A DNA stretch of 19,664 bases from JAWXCH01 sp034440595. GTDB taxonomy: Bacteria > Planctomycetota > Planctomycetia > Pirellulales > JALHPA01. Of the stretch, positions 5,530-13,476 are shown in pieces. Position numbers and translations under genes: made by a program. The notes under the pieces were generated by a model, which saw only the letters and a list, made by a program, of their open reading frames with translations, did no database searches and was not told the origin of the DNA. Every line of letters begins with the position of its first letter. The first letter of the stretch is position 1. Location of the stretch: NCBI GenBank assembly GCA_034440595.1, contig JAWXCH010000248.1, forward strand, positions 1 to 19,664, read 5' to 3'.

Positions 5530-6765
5530 ATGAGCGATCCATACTTTCAAAAGTTGTTTGCTGAAAGAATCGGCGGCGTGAACTATGGCAAGGGAACCGA
5601 GATCTACAAGTTCGAGAAGATCAAGCGGGCCAAACGGAAGGCCTTGAGCGAGCATCCAGAGCGAAAGCTGATCGACTTTGGTATCGGCGAAAACGACGAG
5701 ATGGCCCCCCAGAGCGTGCGATCCGTCATGGCGCGGGAGATCGACCAGCTTGCGAATCGCGGTTATGCAGACAACGGTGTGGCAGCCTACCGCGAGGCGG
5801 TGGCGCGGTTCATGCAACGGAATTTTCAGGTCGAGCTGGACCCCGCGACCGAGATCAATCACTGTATTGGCTCGAAGACGGCGTTGTCGATGTTGCCGGC
5901 GGCGTTTATCAACCCCGGCGATATCACGTTGATGACGGTGCCGGGCTACCCGGTGGCCGGCACGCATACGCGGTACTACGGCGGTTCGGTGTTTCGGCTG
6001 CCGCTGCTGGCAGAGAATGATTTTCTGCCCGACTTGGATTCGATTCCGGCCGATGTGCGCGAGCGTAGTAAGCTGCTGGTACTCTGCTATCCCAATAGCC
6101 CGACGGGCCAAGTTGCGACGCGCGATTTTTATCAGCGCGTTGTTGAGTTTGCACAAAAGAATGAGATCGTGGTGGTGCAAGACGCCGCGCACATCATGTT
6201 GAGTTACGAAGGGGCACCGCTTAGCTTCTTACAGATACCAGGGGCCAAGGATGTCGGTGTGGAAGTCCACTCGATGTCCAAAGGTTTTCACATGATCGGC
6301 TGGCGGCTCGGCTGGGTTTGCGGAAATGCGCGGATTGTCAGTGCCTTTGCCGATGTCAAGGACAATTGCGATTCCGGACAATTCATTGCCATTCAAAAGG
6401 CCGGTGCCGCGGCGCTGGATGATGAGCAGATTCCGGTTCAGGTCAAGCAAAAGTACGAACGACGACTGAAGAAACTGGTCGACACGCTCAGGCGCTGCGG
6501 CTTCAGTTGCAAGATGCCCGGGGGGACGTACTTTTTGTATGCCAAAAGCCCGACTGGACTGGCTAGCGGCGAGAAGTTTGAAACGGCTGAGGCTGCCAGC
6601 CAATACCTGATCACGCAGCATTCGATCTGCACCGTTCCGTGGGACGACGCCGGGGCGTTTTTGCGTTTCTCAGTGACGTACGAAGCACCGACTGAAAAAG
6701 AGGAAGACGAATTGATGGCTCTCACGGAAGCTCGTCTGAAACAGATTCAGCCTCGTTTCGAGTAG
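5530..6765 (+). CDS. dapL: LL-diaminopimelate aminotransferase
   Basis: This 411-residue fold-type I PLP enzyme converts tetrahydrodipicolinate and glutamate directly to LL-2,6-diaminopimelate (EC 2.6.1.83), a short route to lysine and to peptidoglycan diaminopimelate. Visible signatures include FGIGENDEMAP near residue 50, the Y79-A-D-N-G segment, YPNSPTG with N189, D218 in VVVQDAAH, and the PLP lysine K251 in HSMSKGFHMIGWRLGW, with R259 close by. FLRFSVTYEAP near the C-terminus supplies the conserved carboxylate-binding arginine. Length is typical. The start is the ATG at 5530; no strong ribosome binding site is seen. Other class I aminotransferases are possible, but the N-terminal ERIGGVNYGKGTEIYKFEKI strongly suggests DapL. 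It seems monocistronic. Confidence 0.85.
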   Translation: MSDPYFQKLFAERIGGVNYGKGTEIYKFEKIKRAKRKALSEHPERKLIDFGIGENDEMAPQSVRSVMAREIDQLANRGYADNGVAAYREAVARFMQRNFQVELDPATEINHCIGSKTALSMLPAAFINPGDITLMTVPGYPVAGTHTRYYGGSVFRLPLLAENDFLPDLDSIPADVRERSKLLVLCYPNSPTGQVATRDFYQRVVEFAQKNEIVVVQDAAHIMLSYEGAPLSFLQIPGAKDVGVEVHSMSKGFHMIGWRLGWVCGNARIVSAFADVKDNCDSGQFIAIQKAGAAALDDEQIPVQVKQKYERRLKKLVDTLRRCGFSCKMPGGTYFLYAKSPTGLASGEKFETAEAASQYLITQHSICTVPWDDAGAFLRFSVTYEAPTEKEEDELMALTEARLKQIQPRFE

Positions 6766-6819
6766 TATCCGATCCTGAAAACAGCGCAGAAGACCTGCTT
6801 TTATGGCTCGATTTCCTGG

Positions 6820-6848
6820 CTGAATTGTCGCGGGCTGTCTGCTATGAT
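6820..6848 (+). promoter_or_regulatory. Possible promoter of the STAS-ATPase operon
   Basis: The -10-like TATGAT (6843-6848, five of six consensus bases) is preceded at 17 bp by a weak -35-like CTGAAT (6820-6825). It lies about 52 bp before the ATG of the STAS gene. The assignment rests on similarity to the sigma-70 consensus only. Confidence 0.3.
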
Positions 6849-6900
6849 AGATCGGCTAGATGGCCTCCTTCAGGCACGCTGAAACGTTCACAGGTGTTCC

Positions 6901-7242
6901 ATGCAGATAACTTTTTCAGGCGATGGCAAGCGGACAGAAGTAACCATTACCGGCCGTATTACTTACGCGGATTTGGATTTCAAGCAAGATCCATTGCTGG
7001 TCCATAGCCCAGACATTTACAGCCGGACAGTGTTATTCAACTTGTCCGGCGTTGAATACATCGACAGCAGCGGCGTCAGTTGGCTGTTGACGTTCCATCG
7101 CAAGTTCCGCGAGGCAGGGGGGAAGTTGATTCTGCACTCGCTGCACCCGATGGTGCTGCAGGTTCTGCAAGTTCTGCGTCTGGAAAAGGTGCTGAACCTG
7201 GCGGAAAGTGCCAAGCATGCTGAAGCCGAGGTGCTGACATGA
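6901..7242 (+). CDS. STAS-domain protein (anti-anti-sigma factor type)
   Basis: This 113-residue single-domain protein belongs to the SpoIIAA/RsbV-like STAS family. In this family phosphorylation of a conserved serine by a partner kinase controls binding to an anti-sigma factor or another target. The core strand VLFNLSGVEYIDSSGVSWLL (about 44-63) contains the DSSG motif with the candidate phosphoserine. It is followed by the amphipathic helix FHRKFREAGGKLILHSL and a leucine-rich helix VLQVLQVLRLEKVL. No RsbW-type kinase or sigma factor gene is nearby. Its stop codon overlaps the start of the next gene as ATGA, which implies translational coupling with the ATPase and a shared job. Confidence 0.85.
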   Translation: MQITFSGDGKRTEVTITGRITYADLDFKQDPLLVHSPDIYSRTVLFNLSGVEYIDSSGVSWLLTFHRKFREAGGKLILHSLHPMVLQVLQVLRLEKVLNLAESAKHAEAEVLT

Positions 7243-8504
7243 GCAGCACCGAAAGTGCTAAGAGCACCGCAAAGGGCGCTGAAGAGGTCCGGTTTGAACA
7301 GCTACCCGCGGCCAGTGGTGTACCCACCGAAGACGCAGTAGCCGGCGTTTTGGACGAGGCTTCGCGAATGGGGGCCAGCGACCTGTTTCTGTGCTCGGCA
7401 GAGAATTTTCTTGAGGTCGGGGTGAGGCATCTTGGTTTGGTGCGGACTTTGATGAGAGTGACCCGCGAGGATGGCCGCCGCTGGCTGTCACATATCAAGG
7501 TGCTAGCCGGAATTCCGCTGGACAATCGCCGCAAGCCGAACGAAGGGCGCTGGATCCGGCTGCATCCAAACGGTCATAAGACCGACCTGCGCGTTAACAC
7601 GATTCCGACGTTATATGGCGAAGACTTTGCGATTCGTTTGCTGGAGCGTGATTCCTCTTTGCAGACATTGGAGGGACTGGGCTTGGCTCCGCCTACTTTG
7701 CGGCAACTGGTCACCATGCTGCATGCTCCTGGCGGGTTGATTCTGGTAACTGGACCGACTTCGTCAGGCAAAACGACGACGCTCTACGCTTGCTTGCACT
7801 ATTTGAATAACGGCACGCGGAAGATCAATACGATCGAAGATCCGATCGAGTACGCCGTCGAGGGAATTCGCCAGTCGCAGGTGAATCCGGCCCTCGACGT
7901 GGACTTTCCCGAGTTGCTGCGCAGCGTATTGCGTCAGGCACCAGACATTATCATGATCGGCGAGATACGTGACGCGATGACGGCGCAAACCGCCGTGCGT
8001 GCTGCCAATAGCGGTCATCTTGTGCTGGCCACCTTGCACGCGCCTACTGCGGCAGGGGCGATCCAAAGCATGCTGGCCCTTGGCGCGAACCCACACTTTT
8101 TTGGGAGCAGCTTGCGAGGTGTCATTGCGCAGCGGCTGGTGCGTTCGCTCTGCACGAACTGCCGTGTGACCTTTGATATTAGTGACGCACCGCTGACGTT
8201 TGAAGAAGTAATGCCCTGGCTGGTCGATGATGAGGGCAAACACCTGTACACTGCGACCGGCTGCGAACAGTGTCATAAGACCGGCTATGCCGGACGAACC
8301 GGTGTGTTTGAAGTGATGAGTGTCACGCCAGTGCTGCGCAAGATGATTAGCGATGGAGCGCCAGGGCGCGAGATTGAAACACGTGCAATTGCGGATGGAA
8401 TGATAGAGTTCCGCCGCGGGGGATTGCTTAAGGTCGCTCAAGGAGTGACCAATACCGAGGAGATCATTCGCGTGGTACCGTCGGAGTATCTTGGTCTGTC
8501 GTAG
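7239..8504 (+). CDS. GspE/PilB-type secretion or pilus ATPase
   Basis: This 421-residue hexameric ATPase belongs to the type II secretion/type IV pilus superfamily. Motifs in order are Walker A GPTSSGKTT (172-180), Asp box TIEDPIEY (198-205), Walker B IIMIGEIRD (237-245), His box TLHAPTA (265-271), and four cysteines C305/C308 and C342/C345 matching the zinc site of GspE. FRRGGLLKVAQGVTNTEEIIRV is the usual C-terminal motif. At 421 residues it is shorter than full GspE or PilB and lacks the N-terminal MshEN domain; residues 1-35 are low-complexity. The usual N2 motif ASDIHxEP reads ASDLFLCSA, so a conserved His is replaced. No other secretin, pilin or platform genes are nearby. Coupling to a STAS protein suggests regulated use with machinery encoded elsewhere. 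Confidence 0.9.
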   Translation: MSSTESAKSTAKGAEEVRFEQLPAASGVPTEDAVAGVLDEASRMGASDLFLCSAENFLEVGVRHLGLVRTLMRVTREDGRRWLSHIKVLAGIPLDNRRKPNEGRWIRLHPNGHKTDLRVNTIPTLYGEDFAIRLLERDSSLQTLEGLGLAPPTLRQLVTMLHAPGGLILVTGPTSSGKTTTLYACLHYLNNGTRKINTIEDPIEYAVEGIRQSQVNPALDVDFPELLRSVLRQAPDIIMIGEIRDAMTAQTAVRAANSGHLVLATLHAPTAAGAIQSMLALGANPHFFGSSLRGVIAQRLVRSLCTNCRVTFDISDAPLTFEEVMPWLVDDEGKHLYTATGCEQCHKTGYAGRTGVFEVMSVTPVLRKMISDGAPGREIETRAIADGMIEFRRGGLLKVAQGVTNTEEIIRVVPSEYLGLS

Positions 8505-8527
8505 AGTAACGTTGGGACAGGTGCTTT

Positions 8528-8540
8528 TTCACGGAGTGAA
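8528..8540 (+). repeat. CTTTCNC hairpin repeat, shortened copy 3
   Basis: TTCAC GGA GTGAA is a perfect 5-bp hairpin related to the elements at 4584-4600 and 4659-4675, flanked by GTGC (8521-8524) and GCAC (8545-8548). It lies 24 bp after the ATPase stop codon. Confidence 0.45.
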
Positions 8541-8553
8541 TATGGCACTTTTT

Positions 8554-8615
8554 AACCCGAAGCGCCAGCGAGGCGCGTTACCGTTCGGCGATTTTCCTCG
8601 CTGGCGCTTCGGGTT
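8554..8615. terminator. Perfect 20-bp inverted repeat between convergent genes
   Basis: AACCCGAAGCGCCAGCGAGG (8554-8573) and its exact reverse complement (8596-8615) are separated by 22 bp. They lie between the 3' ends of the ATPase gene (plus) and the M42 peptidase gene (minus). A degraded third copy (CCTGGCGCATCGGGTT) follows at about 8631-8646. The family also occurs at 137-156, 4551-4570 and 4721-4740. The strong stem could stop transcription from both sides, though there is no long T tract. Confidence 0.5.
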
Positions 8616-8657
8616 ACAGACTGAAGTCTCCCTGGCGCATCGGGTTACTGTGTCTTC

Positions 8658-9725
8658 CTAAGGCGTAAAATCTTCGTCCCCGTTCAGATCCGAGACAAAC
8701 TGCGCCAGCAGATCCGCGGCGCGGTCGATATCAGTCAGAGAAATCATCTCCACCGCGCTGTGCATATAGCGGTTCGGAATACTGACCAGGCCGGTTGCGA
8801 CGCCGGCGCGGCTGATCTGCATGGTGTTGGCATCGGTCCCGGTGGCGCGGCCGCTGGCAGAAGCCTGCACGGCGATTTCCTTCGCCTTGGCCGTTTCAAA
8901 AAGTCGCTCAACGACAACAGGGTTCATGTTCGGCCCGCGATAAATCACCGGCCCTTTGCCGAGACCGATGTCCCCTTCTTGTTTCTTGTCAACGGTTGGG
9001 CAGTCGGTGGCGTGGGTTACGTCGACCGCAATTCCGACGTGCGGACGAATGCCGTAGGCGCTGGTTTTTGCACCACGCAGTCCGATCTCTTCTTGGACGG
9101 TGCTAACCGAGTACAGGGCCACACGCAGATTGGTCGCGCGTCGCATGGCTTCCATGATGACCCATAGCCCGCATTTATCGTCCATGGCCGGTGCATTGGC
9201 CAGATTATTTCGCATCGCCTGGAATCCAAGCTGCAATGTAACCGGGTCACCGATACGAACCACGGACTCCGCTTCGGCTTTGTCCTTGGCACCGATATCG
9301 ATCCACAGATCCTTCAGCTTGACCACCTGTTTGCGCTCTTCCTCGGTCAGCAGGTGTATCGCCTTGCGAGCGATCACCCCTGCCACCGGGCCTGCCGATG
9401 TCCAGACAGTCATGCGATGACCGACCAGATTCTGTGGATCCCAACCACCAATCGGATTGGCAAACAGATAGCCGTCGCCGTCGATGTAACTGATCAAGAA
9501 ACCAATCTGATCGCAGTGCCCGGCCAACATGACGCGGAGCTTGCTGTCGCTGTTCTTGTCATCGCTATTTTTAGTAGCGATCACGTTGCCATGCAGATCG
9601 GTGCTGACTGAATCGGCAAACGTGCCAGCGTACTTGCGCACGATGTCTTGTACCGGTCGCTCAAAGCCCGAGGGGCTGGGCGTACTGAGTAGATCCTTCA
9701 AAAACTGTAGCGAGTTGTCGTCCAT
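8658..9725 (-). CDS. M42-family metalloaminopeptidase
   Basis: This 355-residue cytosolic dinuclear-metal aminopeptidase is related to the tetrahedral TET enzymes, FrvX and YsdC; such enzymes trim short peptides. Candidate metal ligands and catalytic residues appear at family positions: H70 and D72 in AGHCDQIG, bridging D182 in APAMDDKCG, E212/E213 in VQEEIGLRGA, D235 in AVDVTHATD and H322 in YMHSAVEM. The substrate-facing GRATGTDANTMQISRAGVAT segment is also typical. The length is normal. The start is the ATG at 9725. A small duplication NSDDKNSDSK lies in a loop around residue 55. Endoglucanase annotations sometimes given to this family are not supported. Substrate specificity cannot be read from sequence. 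Confidence 0.9.
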   Translation of the reverse strand: MDDNSLQFLKDLLSTPSPSGFERPVQDIVRKYAGTFADSVSTDLHGNVIATKNSDDKNSDSKLRVMLAGHCDQIGFLISYIDGDGYLFANPIGGWDPQNLVGHRMTVWTSAGPVAGVIARKAIHLLTEEERKQVVKLKDLWIDIGAKDKAEAESVVRIGDPVTLQLGFQAMRNNLANAPAMDDKCGLWVIMEAMRRATNLRVALYSVSTVQEEIGLRGAKTSAYGIRPHVGIAVDVTHATDCPTVDKKQEGDIGLGKGPVIYRGPNMNPVVVERLFETAKAKEIAVQASASGRATGTDANTMQISRAGVATGLVSIPNRYMHSAVEMISLTDIDRAADLLAQFVSDLNGDEDFTP

Positions 9726-10001
9726 GGATTATATGCACCGTTCAAAGATTCATAATGTTTTACCGCAGAGAACGCTGAGTGGAAGCAGAGAAGAAGCCCT
9801 GCTCCAGCGTCAATTCCGGCCAAACGTATCCTCATGCCACCAACTTAACTGACTGGATGAGCAACCCTAGTGGTTGAAGAACACGCCATGCCGATCAAGT
9901 CAGATTAATTCTAGCGTTAAGTGTAGCGAGAATCGCCTGGAATGCGAAGTGCTACGACAGCGGCCAGCTTCGTTTGCAAATTCACCAGACCGATTTGCGT
10001 A
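9726..10001. other. Intergenic region, no gene seen
   Basis: This 276-bp gap between the minus-strand Wzz-like gene and the minus-strand peptidase gene shows no protein-like frame. A TTTACCGCAGAGAACGCTGAG stretch near 9759-9779 resembles repeat debris common between genes in several phyla. A TATAAT (minus strand, 9728-9733) lies directly against the peptidase ATG, too close to serve a normal leader. Confidence 0.45.
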
Positions 10002-11618
10002 TCAACGTGCCGCTGGTTGCGGATCGTTTGAAGTCTGCACTTCGGACGCCACTGGCGCTGCAATGGCCGGGCGACTCTTGTTAATCACTGGCGGATCGGG
10101 GAGCGACTTTTCTGGCGCGGGTGCCTTGGCATGTTCTGGCACCGCGACTGGCGCTCGTTGTCCACCAGCTCGGCGATCATTTACCGGTCCAGCATTGGCC
10201 ACATTCGGTGCCGCATGATCGGTTGATCTTCGACCGTTGCCAATGTAGTCGGTGAATCGCCGACCGCAAAAAGTTCCAATCGGAGCAATCAAGAACACCA
10301 GACCCAAGCCAGCGGCCAGACCGCCAAAAAACCCGCCAAGGACGATGACAGTCTTGCCCGGCCCGATCGGATAGTTACCGGTATCTGGTTGACCTAGTCG
10401 TGTGATCAAGCTTGAGGCGAGTGCCGCGGCTTGACTGGCACGTGCATCCGACAGATCCTTACGCGTCTTGGCCAACACTTCACCACGTTCTTTGACGTCG
10501 GTCAGCAGGTTGACATATTCGGCACGCAGCACTGCGACCTTGGTCAAGCGTTCCTCATTCTCGGCGAGTTGTTGCTTCAATGACTGCATCAGTGCGGCGC
10601 TGACTTTCAGGTCGGCATCAATGTTGTTCTTGACCTGTTCTACTTCGGCATTGAGTTGGGCGCGGATCTCCTTCTCGCTGGCGAGGGCCGCTAGCACCTC
10701 AGGGTGCTCCGCATTCATTTTTCCTTCCAGCAGCGCCGTTTTCAGTTGCGCATCGACCAGACCGTCCTTCAGACGGCGCAGGCCCGGTTGCGTCTCAAAT
10801 AGCCGTTGCGGTGCGGAGTTCAAGCGCTTGGTATCGTCGACCGCTGAAGCCAATAGTCGCAACTGTTCGGCGTTGGTATCATGCGCCAGTTGCACGCGGC
10901 GTAGTTCATCGCGCAGTTGATTGATCGACGATCGAAGGTTGCTCCCCCCAGCGCCACTTTCGGTCAATGTTCGTAATTCGTCCAGATCCCTGCCGACACT
11001 TTTTTCGACGGTTTCCAGACGGGCAGTAGATTGTTTCAGTTCATCCTGTGCCAGGTCAGTGGCCCGCTCTAGCTCCAGAATCAGGCTTTGCGCTTTGGCC
11101 TTACGCAGCTCCTGCATTTGGTGTTCGAGCTGTTTGTACACGGCGTTATTGAGATCAATGGCGCGCTGCCGCGTCGGTCCATCGACCGAGAGATAGATCA
11201 CTTCATTACGGCCAAATTCGCTCCCCTTCGGCGGGCTGACGGTGATCGAGCCTTGTAGCTTTTCGATGTCAAACTTCGTCGGATAGGCGGCCCCTTCTTT
11301 TGCCGTACTTGGCGGGCCGACTTCGGCTAGCGCCGCTTTGACCACGGTCAGGCTATTCGACATCTGCACAATGGTCTCTTGCGCGGCTTTCATAGCGTCG
11401 GTTGTGTCAAATCGGCCAGCACGCGTTAGCGAGTTCCCCCCCGCTTCGTCGCGGACTACCAGCGATTGTGTCGCCTTCCATTCGATCGGGCGGACTAGCG
11501 CGTACACCACCGCCAGCAGCGTCATCGCCACGGTCGGCACCGTCCACAGCAGATAGCTCCGCTTCAAGGTACGAAAGATCTGGCCAACATTGAGATTCGA
11601 CTGTGTAGGATTAGACAT
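10002..11618 (-). CDS. Wzz/GumC-type polysaccharide chain-length protein
   Basis: This 538-residue inner-membrane protein probably controls chain length or export of a surface polysaccharide (PCP family). Residues 1-20 are cytoplasmic, and TM1 lies at about 22-42 (YLLWTVPTVAMTLLAVVYAL). A large periplasmic region contains long predicted coiled coils at about 165-400 (ELRKAKAQSLILELERATDL, LASEKEIRAQLNAEVEQVKN). A Pro/Gly-rich QPDTGNYPIGPGK motif then precedes TM2 (about 422-447). The roughly 90-residue C-terminal tail is Pro/Ala-rich and carries no Walker motifs, so it is not fused to a BY-kinase. I chose the ATG at 11618, with GGAATGAG just upstream, over one at 11669. The divergent GNAT gene fits an exopolysaccharide setting. 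Confidence 0.85.
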   Translation of the reverse strand: MSNPTQSNLNVGQIFRTLKRSYLLWTVPTVAMTLLAVVYALVRPIEWKATQSLVVRDEAGGNSLTRAGRFDTTDAMKAAQETIVQMSNSLTVVKAALAEVGPPSTAKEGAAYPTKFDIEKLQGSITVSPPKGSEFGRNEVIYLSVDGPTRQRAIDLNNAVYKQLEHQMQELRKAKAQSLILELERATDLAQDELKQSTARLETVEKSVGRDLDELRTLTESGAGGSNLRSSINQLRDELRRVQLAHDTNAEQLRLLASAVDDTKRLNSAPQRLFETQPGLRRLKDGLVDAQLKTALLEGKMNAEHPEVLAALASEKEIRAQLNAEVEQVKNNIDADLKVSAALMQSLKQQLAENEERLTKVAVLRAEYVNLLTDVKERGEVLAKTRKDLSDARASQAAALASSLITRLGQPDTGNYPIGPGKTVIVLGGFFGGLAAGLGLVFLIAPIGTFCGRRFTDYIGNGRRSTDHAAPNVANAGPVNDRRAGGQRAPVAVPEHAKAPAPEKSLPDPPVINKSRPAIAAPVASEVQTSNDPQPAAR

Positions 11619-11748
11619 GGTCTCATTCCATTCAAAAATCAGCGGTGACAGCGTCCTAAAATGACGCATACTCGGCAGTTAGGGTGTTCAAGTTTAGGTT
11701 GCAAAATGCGTTTTTGCCGGACCAGCACTACTGAATTACAAGCTAGAT
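11619..11748. promoter_or_regulatory. Divergent promoter region with a dyad
   Basis: This 130-bp region separates the start codons of the Wzz-like gene (minus) and the GNAT gene (plus), so both promoters should lie in it. It contains the inverted repeat GCAAAA TGCGT TTTTGC (11701-11717), which could be an operator or a small hairpin. No convincing -35/-10 pair was found for either direction. Confidence 0.35.
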
Positions 11749-13017
11749 TTGAGTGGATTCCATTGCCCCCGCTCCTCTGTCAGGCTCACGCCCGCACATC
11801 CTGTGGACTTGATTTCAGCGAATGACCAGCCAGTTGTGCCGGTTCCCTTGATATTACCGTCAAGGGAGGGGGGGCATGCTCAGACTGTGCCGGCGTTTTC
11901 ATCGGCGCTACTTTGTCCGGTCGAGGTCAATTCGCTGGACAATCTCGCTCCTTACCGAGAGGACTGGAATCGCCTGCTCAAAGTGACTCCAGGGGCCACG
12001 TACTTTCATTCTTATGACTGGCTGGCTTCCTACTGGCGGCATCATGGCCACAGCGAGGACCAGCGACTCCGAACCATCCTGGTTCTGCACGGCGATAAAA
12101 TTGTCGGCATCGTTCCGTTGGTGGTTCGCCGCGAAGTGACCAAGGTCGGTTTACTGCGTGCATTGACCTATCCGTTGCACGGCTGGGGTAGTTTCTACGG
12201 GCCGATTGGTGCCCACCCTCAGCAACTGCTGAATTGTGCAATGGACCGGATTCGGCATAGTCCCCGCAACTGGGACCTGCTGGATCTCCGCTGGGTTGAT
12301 CAAGCGACCGAAACGGCCGATCACTCGCATCGCGCATTACACTCCGCCGGTTTTCCAGCTCGTCGCGCGCCTTGGCTGGAGAGCGCTGTGATCGAACTGC
12401 ACGACGGCTGGAATCTGTACTGGGCCGATCGCAAGGCACACTGGCGGACCAATGTCCGCCGCGGCGAACGACGCCTGCGCGAAAAAGGTAAGCTGGAGTT
12501 TGTACGCTATCGGCCAGAGCCAAACGCCGATCCTCGCTGGGATCTCTATGACATTTGCGAACAACTAGCCGCCAAAAGCTGGCAAGGTTCGTCCAGAACC
12601 GGCACTACCCTATCGCACGACTCGGTGCGAGCCTACTTGCGCGACGCCCATGCCGCCGCCGCTGGGTTTGGTTCGCTGGACATGAACTTGCTCTACATCA
12701 ACGGACAGCCAAGTGCCTTTGGCTACAACTATCAGTACCAAGGGCACGTTTACGGCCTGCGAGTCGGCTTCGATGCGTCTCTCTCGATGGAGGGGGCTGG
12801 TACCGTATTGCAAAAAATGATGATCGAGGATAGTTGCCGGCGAGGGGACTATATGATTGACCTTGGCCCAGGTTCGTTGCACTGCAAACGGCATTGGCGA
12901 ACCCGGATCGCGGTGGCCGAACGAATGACACACTACAGCCTCACCTCACCACGGGCACAGGCCTTACGGTTACTACACGCCGTCAAAATGCGGTCGAATC
13001 ACGGCTCGCAGTTGTAA
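11749..13017 (+). CDS. CelD/BcsL-type GNAT acyltransferase
   Basis: This 422-residue protein fits the Acetyltransf_6 (CelD/BcsL-like, COG5653) family, double-GNAT proteins often found in exopolysaccharide or cell-envelope clusters and presumed to transfer an acyl group. Recognisable parts are the region starting EVNSLDNLAPYREDWNRLLK (about 59-78), ATYFHSYDWLASYW, the IVGIVPLVVRR strand and the HWRTNVRRGERRLREKGKLE helix (about 229-248). The C-terminal GNAT half follows, with LLYINGQPSAFGYNYQYQGH, MEGAGTVLQKMMIEDSCRRG and YMIDLGPGSLHCKRHW. The start is uncertain: 11749 is a TTG and no ATG occurs before residue 160, while internal GTG codons near residues 19 and 30 are alternatives. The substrate is unknown. 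A link to polysaccharide is inferred from family and from the divergent Wzz-like gene. Confidence 0.8.
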   Translation: MSGFHCPRSSVRLTPAHPVDLISANDQPVVPVPLILPSREGGHAQTVPAFSSALLCPVEVNSLDNLAPYREDWNRLLKVTPGATYFHSYDWLASYWRHHGHSEDQRLRTILVLHGDKIVGIVPLVVRREVTKVGLLRALTYPLHGWGSFYGPIGAHPQQLLNCAMDRIRHSPRNWDLLDLRWVDQATETADHSHRALHSAGFPARRAPWLESAVIELHDGWNLYWADRKAHWRTNVRRGERRLREKGKLEFVRYRPEPNADPRWDLYDICEQLAAKSWQGSSRTGTTLSHDSVRAYLRDAHAAAAGFGSLDMNLLYINGQPSAFGYNYQYQGHVYGLRVGFDASLSMEGAGTVLQKMMIEDSCRRGDYMIDLGPGSLHCKRHWRTRIAVAERMTHYSLTSPRAQALRLLHAVKMRSNHGSQL

Positions 13018-13022
13018 TTTGA

Positions 13023-13045
13023 GTGTGCCACTGGCTCTGCCAGTG
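13023..13045 (+). repeat. CACTGGC hairpin repeat, copy 1
   Basis: CACTGGC TCT GCCAGTG (13029-13045) is a perfect 7-bp hairpin with a 3-nt loop, 12 nt after the GNAT stop codon. With the preceding GTGTGC it forms a 23-bp unit that recurs inverted at 13180-13202 with one mismatch. It could act as a weak 3'-end structure for the GNAT mRNA. Confidence 0.6.
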
Positions 13046-13179
13046 CTTAAATGGCGGTGATTGTTTTCGGCTTGCCGATCATCTACCAGTTCATCGTATG
13101 CCAACGATGCGCTGACGAAGAACAGAAAATCCAGTATCTACTTCCAACAGTTCTGGAATTCAAGGCATAGTGTCATTCA

Positions 13180-13202
13180 CACTGGCGGAGCCAGTGGCAC
13201 AC
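13180..13202 (-). repeat. CACTGGC hairpin repeat, copy 2
   Basis: On the plus strand it reads CACTGGC GGA GCCAGTG followed by GCACAC. It matches the reverse complement of 13023-13045 at 22 of 23 positions, the difference lying in the loop. Confidence 0.6.
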
Positions 13203-13476
13203 AAAAGGCGACGGATTCGTCCATTTACACGGACCATCGGCCTGTTTCTTCAACCTTGACGGTATCAACGGTTATTCCGCTCTCGAAGACTTGATGGCGC
13301 GGGTTCTCAGAACTGGCGTATGGCCGGGCTGCTTGCCGACCTTAAGAGGTGGACGCGTGCTGCGCTGATGTAGCGCGCTGTCCAGTCGACGGAATGTTTT
13401 CGGGCATGGATGCGCCCACGGTCGATCAGATGCCTTGCGGCAAATGGTCAGTGGTCCTACAGAGCAGATGCGCATC

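Larger units (their letters stand above)
13018..13476. other. Intergenic region with inverted repeats, no convincing gene
   Basis: This 459-bp stretch between the GNAT gene and ftsK carries an inverted pair of CACTGGC hairpins (13023-13045 and 13180-13202). It also holds an interrupted hairpin at 13351-13383: GGAC and GCGCT pair with AGCGC and GTCC around GATGT. The open frames here do not look protein-like. The ftsK promoter should lie in the last part but is not obvious. Confidence 0.5.

Noticed and set aside
9728..9733. A perfect TATAAT on the minus strand just before the M42 peptidase ATG
   Set aside because: It ends two bases before the start codon, so transcription would begin at or inside the gene, and no -35 is found at the right distance.
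13061..13294. A 77-codon open frame between the GNAT gene and ftsK
   Set aside because: It spans the inverted CACTGGC repeat copy, is low-complexity (SSTSSS) and shows no family resemblance.
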